64,000 nt of DNA from Lachnospiraceae bacterium (GTDB taxonomy: Bacteria; Bacillota; Clostridia; Lachnospirales; Lachnospiraceae): positions 1 to 64,000 of the forward strand of contig JAGBNK010000035.1 of assembly GCA_017634455.1 (NCBI GenBank). The letters are read 5' to 3'. A program made the position numbers and the translations under genes. This document shows positions 57,919-64,000 of this stretch, piece after piece (the stretch's first letter is position 1; each line of letters begins with the position of its first letter). Below the pieces are notes generated by a model. The model was not told the origin of the DNA and did no database searches. It worked only from the letters and a program-made list of their open reading frames with translations.

Positions 57919-58695
57919 ATGAAAAAAGGGAGAATTATTGCAATAGCAAACCAAAAAGGAGGAGTAGGAAAAACAACTACTTCTATTAATTTGTCAGCAT
58001 GTCTCGCAGAATTAGGAAAAGACGTGTTGGTTATAGATGTGGATCCTCAGGGAAATACAACAAGTGGATTTGGTTTAAATAAGGAAGATATTGAAAATAC
58101 TGTTTACGAACTTTTACTTGATGAGTGTACTGTAAAAGAGAGTATGATGGATGTTCCAGGTTTGGAACATTTGAAGTTAATCGCAGCCAATGAAGACTTA
58201 GCTGGTGCAGAAATCGAACTCTTGGATGATGAAAATAGATCATATATTTTGAGAGATACAATTGATTATGTACAGAATGATTTTGATTATATTATCATTG
58301 ACTGTCCACCTTCATTGAACTTACTTACAATTAATGCTATGACAACAGCTGATTCAGTATTAGTTCCTATTCAATGCGAGTACTATGCTTTGGAAGGAAT
58401 TAGTCAGTTGATGAAGACTATCGATTTGGTTCATAGCAGATTAAATCCAAAGTTAAAAATTGACGGTGTAGTATTTACCATGTATGACGCTAGAACAAAT
58501 TTATCATCAGATGTTGTAAATACTGTTAAGGAGAATTTAAGTTCAAAGGTATATCAGACTATTATTCCAAGAAATGTCAGATTAGCCGAGGCTCCATCTC
58601 ATGGATTGCCTATTAACTTGTACGATCCAAAGTCTGCTGGTGCAGATAGTTATAGAAACCTGGCAAAGGAAATTATAGAGAGAAAGGATATCTAA
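57919..58695 (+). CDS. parA: Chromosome partitioning ATPase ParA (Soj)
   Basis: This 258-residue deviant Walker ATPase has KGGVGKTT (about 14-21), the switch DVDPQGNTT, and IIDCPPSL. With no N-terminal DNA-binding domain it is the chromosomal type. ParA binds DNA non-specifically with ATP and interacts with ParB on parS to segregate origins; in Bacillus Soj also regulates DnaA. It is one base upstream of parB. Confidence 0.95.
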   Translation: MKKGRIIAIANQKGGVGKTTTSINLSACLAELGKDVLVIDVDPQGNTTSGFGLNKEDIENTVYELLLDECTVKESMMDVPGLEHLKLIAANEDLAGAEIELLDDENRSYILRDTIDYVQNDFDYIIIDCPPSLNLLTINAMTTADSVLVPIQCEYYALEGISQLMKTIDLVHSRLNPKLKIDGVVFTMYDARTNLSSDVVNTVKENLSSKVYQTIIPRNVRLAEAPSHGLPINLYDPKSAGADSYRNLAKEIIERKDI

Positions 58696-58696
58696 G

Positions 58697-59641
58697 ATGG
58701 CTACAAAGAAAAGTTCACGTGGTTTAGGTAGAGGTCTGGATTCACTTATTCCTGTAAGTAAGGAAGTGGAAGTACAGGAAGAAGAGAAGAAAACAGAAAA
58801 AGCAAAGGACGATGCAAAAGACGGAAAAACTATAATAGTAAGTATTGATAAGGTTGAACCAAATCCTGATCAGCCTAGAAAAGAATTTGATCCAGATGCA
58901 TTGCAGGATTTGGCAGATTCTATAAAAGAAAAAGGTGTTCTTGCTCCTCTTTGGGTACATGAGGTTGGAAAAGGAAATAAGAAGTATTATGAGATTATTG
59001 CCGGTGAGCGTAGATGGAGAGCATCTAAGCAAGCAGGTTTAAAAGAACTTCCTGTTATTGTAATGGATTTAACAGAGCAGGAAATTGTAGAAATCTCCCT
59101 TATTGAAAATATCCAGAGAGAGGACTTAAATCCAATTGAAGAAGCATTGGCTTATAAGAAGTTATTGGATGAGTTCAATTTAAAACAGGATGATGTAGCA
59201 AAGCGTGTATCTAAGAGCCGTGTTGCTATAACAAATTCTATGCGTCTGTTGAAACTTGATGATAGAGTACAGCAGATGGTAATCGACAAGATCATTCCAA
59301 CAGGTAGTGCTAGAGCATTACTTAGTGTGGATGACAAAGATAAGCAGTATGAATTTGCTCAGAGAATTCTTGATGAGAAGATGAGCGTCCGCGATGTTGA
59401 GCGTGAAATCAAGAAATTCCAAAATGAGAAGAACAATCCTAGTAAGCCTTCAGGAAATGAAATTGATCCAAAGCTCATTGCAATTTACAATGAGTGCCAG
59501 GAGAAATTAAAGAGCGTACTTGGCACTAAAGTTTCAATCAATCCAAAAGATAACAGAAGAGGAAAGATTGAAATTGAGTATTACAACCAGGATGAGATGG
59601 ACAGAATCATTGACATGCTTATGGATGTAAAGAGAGATTAA
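58697..59641 (+). CDS. parB: Chromosome partitioning protein ParB (Spo0J)
   Basis: This 314-residue CTPase clamp has an N-terminal ParA-stimulating basic segment (SSRGLGRGLDSLI), the ParB/Srx CTP fold with PNPDQPRKEFD and GERRWRAS, a helix-turn-helix (KQDDVAKRVSKSRVAITNSMRLL) that reads parS, and a C-terminal dimer domain. Two perfect parS sites lie just upstream of its operon. Confidence 0.95.
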   Translation: MATKKSSRGLGRGLDSLIPVSKEVEVQEEEKKTEKAKDDAKDGKTIIVSIDKVEPNPDQPRKEFDPDALQDLADSIKEKGVLAPLWVHEVGKGNKKYYEIIAGERRWRASKQAGLKELPVIVMDLTEQEIVEISLIENIQREDLNPIEEALAYKKLLDEFNLKQDDVAKRVSKSRVAITNSMRLLKLDDRVQQMVIDKIIPTGSARALLSVDDKDKQYEFAQRILDEKMSVRDVEREIKKFQNEKNNPSKPSGNEIDPKLIAIYNECQEKLKSVLGTKVSINPKDNRRGKIEIEYYNQDEMDRIIDMLMDVKRD

Positions 59642-59687
59642 AGTGTAATATTGCAAATAGAACATATGTTCGAGAATGAGGTTAATT

Positions 59688-60182
59688 ATGATTGAGAAAT
59701 ATTTGGGTATTAGTACAGACTATATTGTAATAGGTTTAGCAGCACTTGTTGTTGTATTAATTATTTTAATGATTGTAAATGTAGTCCAGATGTCAAAATT
59801 GAAGAAGAGATATAGAATTTTCATGGAAGGTAAAAATGCTAAGTCTCTTGAGGATACATTAATCTACAGATTAGATCAGATGGATGAGCTTATTGAAAAT
59901 AATGCAACAAACGAGAGAAATATTGATACAATATTTAGCAAAATCAAATTTGATTTCCAGAAGTTTGGATTAATCAAATATGACGCCTTGGATGAGATGG
60001 GCGGAAAACTTAGTTTCACATTGGCTATGTTAAATGAGAAGAATGATGGATTTGTATTGAACTCAGTTCACAGCAGTAGCGGATGTTATACTTATGTTAA
60101 AGAAATAATTGATGGCAATGCCATTATTCCTTTGGCTGAGGAAGAGCAGCAGGCTCTTGAGGAAGCTTTGAAGGAGAATTAG
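59688..60182 (+). CDS. DUF4446 family membrane-anchored protein
   Basis: This 164-residue protein has one N-terminal membrane helix (about 9-32), a helical linker, and a cytoplasmic domain with IKYDALDEMGGKLSFTLAML and an acidic C terminus. I recognise the DUF4446 family, which typically follows parB in Clostridia. Function is unknown. The ATG at 59688 follows GAGG. It lies 46 bases after parB and is probably cotranscribed. Confidence 0.8.
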   Translation: MIEKYLGISTDYIVIGLAALVVVLIILMIVNVVQMSKLKKRYRIFMEGKNAKSLEDTLIYRLDQMDELIENNATNERNIDTIFSKIKFDFQKFGLIKYDALDEMGGKLSFTLAMLNEKNDGFVLNSVHSSSGCYTYVKEIIDGNAIIPLAEEEQQALEEALKEN

Positions 60183-60198
60183 TAGAGAGGAATATTAG

Positions 60199-61071
60199 AT
60201 GCATAGTTACATGAGGGCAATCGGTTTTTCAGAAATAAGCAATGAAGAACTGGATGATTTGTTATATAGAATAATTAAATTTCCGCAAATACATCAGGCT
60301 GCCTTTAATTCAGAAGAGGTATGTTATATAGAGATGCGTCATGAAGTATGCAAAAATATGGGAATTGCCATTAGAGGTATATATAATAAGGATGATACTT
60401 TTAAGATGGATTATTATTTTCCATATTATATAGGAAAGAAAAATTCTACTAATTGTGATTTTGAGATTATAAGACAGTCAGATAGGGAAAGTTATCAGGG
60501 TTGGGCAGATGATTCGCGAATAGGCGTAAGTCTCATTTTCAATCTTGATAACATAATAGATTATCTGAAATCTTATAAGGGCAGAACCAGGTTTGAAGGA
60601 GAGAATTTTAGAAATATATATTTATCAGGATTATCTCTGGAAGGAAAGGTTCTGTTGCCTAATTGTGAGGTTGATCCAAATTACAAGAATAAAAACAGTT
60701 CCAATCGTAGTAATCTGGTAGCCAAGGCCAGAGAAGGCGATGAGGAAGCTATTGAAAATCTTACATTAGAAGATATCGATATGTATGCTATGATTTCTCG
60801 TAGAATTACAAAGGAAGATATCTATAGTATTGTTAAAACTTCTTTTATGCCATTTGGAATAGAAAGTGACAAATATTCAGTAATTGGTATAATTAAAGAT
60901 ATAAAAGAATATATAAACGAATATTCTCAGGAAGAAGTCTATATATTGACAATAGAGACAAATGATCTTCCTATAGAAATTTGTATAAATAAAAAATGTC
61001 TTATGGGTGAACCCAAAGTAGGAAGACGATTTAAAGGAAATATATGGCTTCAAGGCCATGTAGATTTTTAA
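60199..61071 (+). CDS. DUF3881 family protein
   Basis: This 290-residue soluble protein begins MHSYMRAIGFS and contains a central GISLIFN-like strand (RIGVSLIFNLDNIIDYL). I recognise the DUF3881 family of Lachnospiraceae. No catalytic motif is apparent. AGAGGAAT precedes the ATG, 16 bases after the DUF4446 stop, so it is the last gene of the parA-parB operon before tRNA-Arg. Confidence 0.75.
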   Translation: MHSYMRAIGFSEISNEELDDLLYRIIKFPQIHQAAFNSEEVCYIEMRHEVCKNMGIAIRGIYNKDDTFKMDYYFPYYIGKKNSTNCDFEIIRQSDRESYQGWADDSRIGVSLIFNLDNIIDYLKSYKGRTRFEGENFRNIYLSGLSLEGKVLLPNCEVDPNYKNKNSSNRSNLVAKAREGDEEAIENLTLEDIDMYAMISRRITKEDIYSIVKTSFMPFGIESDKYSVIGIIKDIKEYINEYSQEEVYILTIETNDLPIEICINKKCLMGEPKVGRRFKGNIWLQGHVDF

Positions 61072-61103
61072 GGCAAGCAAACCTAAGGGTGCTTGTCAAC
61101 TAT

Positions 61104-61175
61104 GCCCCCTTAGTTAAATGGATATAACAAGTCCCTCCTAAGGATTAGTTATCAGTTCGATTCTGGTAGGGGGCG
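61104..61175 (+). tRNA. tRNA-Arg (CCT)
   Basis: The 72-nt cloverleaf has acceptor GCCCCCT with AGGGGGC, anticodon loop CTCCTAA (anticodon CCT, codon AGG), T-arm ATCAG/CTGGT, and discriminator G. CCA is not encoded. A T-run (TTTTTT) directly follows and may terminate it. Confidence 0.92.
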
Positions 61176-61247
61176 TTTTTTAATTTTGTATTTTATAAAT
61201 ATGCCGATATATATATTAAGTACATTTTGACATAATAGGAGAAGTTT

Positions 61248-63155
61248 ATGAGAGAGAAAACAAAGCCTGAAAGACAAGAAAACAAAAAGAGAGATAGCAT
61301 TGTGAAAACCAAGATGATTATTGCTTTCACAAGTGTTATTGAGATTCTCTTCATGATTTTGGAACTGTATTTTATGCTTAAAGTGGAAAATGCAATTCCA
61401 ATGATAATTGTGATTGCTATCTGTATGGCAGTGGTATTATTTGTGCTGGTTACAGAGGCTATTGAATTATCTCAGCGAAATAAAGAAAAAGATAGGCAAG
61501 AGTTTGAGGATTTGTATAAAGCTCAGAAAGCTTCTTATATAGCTCTTAAGAAATATTTTGATGAAATTGCTGATAGATTAAATATTATTGAAGAAAGTGC
61601 TGATTATCGAGAAGAGATTATCAACGCTCAGAAGGCAGTAGCCAAGGTTACTATAAATAGAAGTAAGGAAAATACAGATGCTCTTATGAATTCAAATGAT
61701 GAATTGATAAAGCATATTTTCGGATTTCAGGAGAAGATTCAGGAAAATAATGATGAATTAATTCGTCAGAATGAGGAAATGCTTCTGAAGACTAAAGAGG
61801 AATTGTTGCAGCAGACCAAGAATGATATTGAGTCATCAAATAGCGGAATGCAGAATCAGTTCGAGATGCTTCAGTCAAAATTACAACAGATGCAGCAGGA
61901 GATAAATGCGCTGGATAATAAGGTTGCTATTCCAGTTGTAATGCCAGCTATGCCACAGGAGCCAGTTGCAGCACCAGTGATGGCAGAAGAGCCAGCTGTA
62001 GAGGAAGTTCCAGTAGAGGAGCCGGTAGTTGAAGAAGCTGTTGCAGAGATGGTTGAGGAACCAGTAGCTGATATTGAAGAAAGTGTTAGCGATGATGATA
62101 TAAGCGACGATGATGTGGCTGCAATGTTGGAAAGCCTACAGGCTGATACAGAGAATATGGCTGCAGAGGAAGAAAGCCAGGCTGATGAAGTAGATGATAT
62201 GTCTACAGAAGATATTGATGCTATGTTGGCTAGTCTGCAGGAGGAGCCAGTTATAGAAGAGGCTCCAGTAGAAGAAGTTGCAGTTGAGGAACCTGTAGTA
62301 GAAGAAGCTCCAGCAGAGGAAGCTCCAGTTGAAGAGCCAGCTGCAGAAGATCCACTGGCAGCATTTGACACATCAGATCCAAATAAGCAGCTGTCACCAG
62401 ATGAAATTGCAGCAATGTTTGCAGCATCAGGAGATGCAGCACCAGCAGATGAAATTGTAGCAGAGGAGCCGGAAGTAGAAGAGGTTCCAGCAGAAGAAGC
62501 TCCAGTTGAAGAGTCAGCAGCAGAAGAACCAGCAGAAGATCCACTGGCAGCATTTGACACATCAGATCCAAATAAACAGCTGTCACCAGATGAAATTGCA
62601 GCAATGTTTGCAGCATCAGGAGATGTAGCACCGGCAGAGGAGCCAGAAGTAGAAGAAATTACAGAAGAGGCTCCAGTTGTAGAGGCTCCAGTAGAAGAAG
62701 TTGTAGTTGAGGAACCAGCAGAGGATCCACTGGCAGCATTTGATACATCAGATCCAAATAAGCAGCTGTCACCAGATGAAATCGCAGCAATGTTTGCAGC
62801 ATCAGGAGATGCAGCACCGGCAGAGGAGCCGGAAGCAGAAGAAATTACAGAAGAGGCTCCAGTAGAAGAAGTTGCAGTTGAGGAACCTGTAGCAGAAGAG
62901 CCGGTAGTTGAGGAAACAGCAGTAGAAGAGCCAGCAGTAGAAGAACCAGCAGAGGACCCACTGGCAGCATTTGACACATCAGATCCAAATAAGCAGCTGT
63001 CACCAGATGAAATCGCAGCAATGTTTGCAGCAGCATCAGGGGATGCACCAGCTGAGGAACCAAAAGAAGAGAAGCCACCTATGCCGGAATTATCTGATGA
63101 TCCAAACAAGCAATTGTCACCAGAAGAGATTGCAGCACTATTTGCAAATGTGTAA
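61248..63155 (+). CDS. Acidic repeat membrane protein with FliM-like short motifs
   Basis: This 635-residue protein has two membrane helices (about 22-42 and 48-70), a coiled coil (75-225), then a very acidic Glu/Pro/Val/Ala-rich C-terminal part. That part holds four near-identical 29-30 residue units containing DPNKQLSPDEIAAMFA, one truncated unit at the C terminus (QLSPEEIAALFANV), and two diverged ones (DISDDDVAAMLESLQ, MSTEDIDAMLASLQ). These resemble the FliM N-terminal CheY-binding peptide (LSQxEIDALL). Function is unknown. ATAGGAGAAG precedes the ATG. Confidence 0.75.
   Translation: MREKTKPERQENKKRDSIVKTKMIIAFTSVIEILFMILELYFMLKVENAIPMIIVIAICMAVVLFVLVTEAIELSQRNKEKDRQEFEDLYKAQKASYIALKKYFDEIADRLNIIEESADYREEIINAQKAVAKVTINRSKENTDALMNSNDELIKHIFGFQEKIQENNDELIRQNEEMLLKTKEELLQQTKNDIESSNSGMQNQFEMLQSKLQQMQQEINALDNKVAIPVVMPAMPQEPVAAPVMAEEPAVEEVPVEEPVVEEAVAEMVEEPVADIEESVSDDDISDDDVAAMLESLQADTENMAAEEESQADEVDDMSTEDIDAMLASLQEEPVIEEAPVEEVAVEEPVVEEAPAEEAPVEEPAAEDPLAAFDTSDPNKQLSPDEIAAMFAASGDAAPADEIVAEEPEVEEVPAEEAPVEESAAEEPAEDPLAAFDTSDPNKQLSPDEIAAMFAASGDVAPAEEPEVEEITEEAPVVEAPVEEVVVEEPAEDPLAAFDTSDPNKQLSPDEIAAMFAASGDAAPAEEPEAEEITEEAPVEEVAVEEPVAEEPVVEETAVEEPAVEEPAEDPLAAFDTSDPNKQLSPDEIAAMFAAASGDAPAEEPKEEKPPMPELSDDPNKQLSPEEIAALFANV
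62349..63155 (+). repeat. Coding tandem repeat units in the acidic membrane protein gene
   Basis: Copies at 62349-62435, 62538-62624, 62724-62810 and 62955-63044, and a partial copy at 63098-63155, encode the DPLAAFDTSDPNKQLSPDEI unit. They are nearly identical at DNA level, while the spacers between them vary in length and sequence. The fourth carries one extra Ala codon. Confidence 0.93.
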
Positions 63156-63184
63156 TAGAAGGTACTTAATAAGATGATAAATAG

Positions 63185-63227
63185 TAGGGGAAATGCCATG
63201 GAAAAACCTGGTATTTCTCCTATTTTT
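63185..63227 (+). terminator. Terminator after the acidic repeat protein gene
   Basis: A 14-bp stem with two G-U pairs (63185-63198 with 63209-63222), a ten-base loop, and then TTTTT. Confidence 0.85.
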
Positions 63228-63277
63228 AACTCAAAGAAAATTATTTGAGGAATTTTGAAAAAAATTAAAAAAAGTAC

Positions 63278-63306
63278 TTGCAAAACATGAAACAATACTA
63301 TATACT
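63278..63306 (+). promoter_or_regulatory. tRNA-Lys promoter
   Basis: -35 TTGCAA at 63278-63283, a 17-base spacer, and -10 TATACT at 63301-63306, about 37 bases before the tRNA. Confidence 0.68.
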
Positions 63307-63343
63307 TATACAAGTGTTCAGCAAGGAGCACAAAAACAAATAA

Positions 63344-63416
63344 GCGCGACTAGCTCAGCTGGCAGAGCACCTGACTCTTAATCAGGGTGTCCAGGGTTCG
63401 AACCCCTGGTCGCGCA
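63344..63416 (+). tRNA. tRNA-Lys (CTT)
   Basis: The 73-nt cloverleaf has acceptor GCGCGAC with GTCGCGC, anticodon loop CTCTTAA (anticodon CTT, codon AAG), T-arm with GGTTCGAACCC, and discriminator A. CCA is not encoded. Confidence 0.95.
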
Positions 63417-63568
63417 CTAGAAAGAGTGTTGGATTTAGTAGATACTAGGTTCGACGCTTTTTATTTTTGCCTAAAAAAGTGTAATAAATAAATCAAATAA
63501 AAAGTAGTGTTTATATTAGTTAATGTTAAAATGAAATAAACATATTAATGTATGGAGGAGAGGTATAT

Positions 63569-64000
63569 ATGGACACTACTAAATTTATAGAAGAGGGGAA
63601 GGGAATTCTGGGTATTGAATTCGGTTCAACCAGAATCAAAGCTATCTTAATTAACGACAGCTATCAGGTAATAGCATCAGGTGATTTTGAGTGGGAGAAT
63701 CATCTGGAAAATGGATTCTGGACATATCATGAAGATGAGATATGGACAGGATTGCAAACCAGCTATTCAAATCTAAAGCAGGATGTAAAAGCAAAGTACG
63801 GAGTTGACCTAAAGGAAGTAAAAGCTATGGGATTCAGCGCTATGATGCATGGCTATCTGGCTTTTGATAATAAGGGCAATATGCTTGTTCCTTTTAGAAC
63901 CTGGAGAAATGCTACAACAGCAGAAGCTGCCAAGATTTTGCGCGAGAAATTTCAATATAATATTCCTGAGAGATGGTCGATAGCTCATTTATATCAGGCT
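63569..64000 (+). CDS. FGGY-family carbohydrate kinase, N-terminal part (cut by window edge)
   Basis: The first 144 codons are open to the end of the window. They contain the FGGY N-terminal phosphate-binding [17 protein letters not shown], a [10 protein letters not shown] segment, and FRTWRNATT, where related kinases have the sugar-contacting W-D/R region. The pattern suggests a ribulokinase- or xylulokinase-like enzyme, but the substrate is not clear. GGAGGAG lies eight bases before the ATG. Confidence 0.87.
   Translation, partial: MDTTKFIEEGKGILGIEFGSTRIKAILINDSYQVIASGDFEWENHLENGFWTYHEDEIWTGLQTSYSNLKQDVKAKYGVDLKEVKAMGFSAMMHGYLAFDNKGNMLVPFRTWRNATTAEAAKILREKFQYNIPERWSIAHLYQA

Noticed and set aside
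61074-61095. CAAGCA/TGCTTG hairpin before tRNA-Arg as a terminator of the DUF3881 gene
   Set aside because: The stem is six bp and no T-run follows; it may only be precursor leader structure.
61871-63331. A 486-codon open frame on the minus strand, Ser/Ala/Gly-rich
   Set aside because: It is antisense to the repeat region of the acidic membrane protein. Its low-complexity composition is the mirror of the GAA/GCA/CCA-rich codons, and it runs through a terminator with no ribosome site.

Overview
This window is the chromosomal replication-origin region of a low-GC, anaerobic Gram-positive bacterium, most probably a member of the Lachnospiraceae (Clostridia). The grounds are the gene order around dnaA, the anaerobic enzymes (a class III ribonucleotide reductase activase, rubrerythrin, the two-subunit Fe-S fumarase), a T-box leader on tyrS, and lineage-typical families that I recognise as DUF5711, DUF3881 and DUF4446. 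The genus cannot be fixed from the sequence alone.

The origin lies around 46.2-48.4 kb. Left of it most genes are on the minus strand, and right of it most are on the plus strand, so transcription follows replication. On the left, dnaA, dnaN, yaaA, recF, gyrB and gyrA form the replication block. On the right, rpmH, rnpA, yidD, yidC, jag, mnmE and mnmG form the ribosome, RNase P, membrane-insertion and tRNA-modification block. After mnmG come an inverted rsmG, an alpha/beta hydrolase that lacks its usual histidine, a coiled-coil gene, two parS sites and parA-parB, then DUF4446 and DUF3881 genes, a tRNA-Arg, a repeat-rich acidic membrane protein, a tRNA-Lys and the start of an FGGY sugar kinase.

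Further left (0-39 kb) are housekeeping and accessory operons. The left edge is the first bases of a 16S rRNA gene with a leader and two tandem promoters. Next come a TPR/P-loop protein with glgB, a DUF5711 protein and CvpA; an AI-2E family transporter; an aconitase-family hydratase; SRP RNA with tadA; NrdG and a GNAT enzyme; a KDG-kinase-like sugar kinase; rubrerythrin; a five-gene run of rsmA, a TPR-GGDEF protein and two YhgE/Pip membrane proteins; tatD and metG; a nucleoside salvage operon (udp-cdd-deoB); a manganese riboswitch over mntP and a cation antiporter; tyrS under a T-box; a GPH-type transporter; tRNA-Ser and tRNA-Cys; fumarase; and an SDR/TetR pair.

The most unusual signal is a pair of 120-135 bp structured elements between mnmE and mnmG. 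They share a conserved core with compensatory changes and a GNRA-type tetraloop, but have unrelated, perfectly complementary outer arms. I do not recognise the family. Other points of interest are a parS site inside a 36-bp near-perfect palindrome, a perfect DnaA box abutting the metG-operon promoter, FliM-like short motifs repeated in the acidic protein, and the pairing of two Pip proteins with a diguanylate cyclase.
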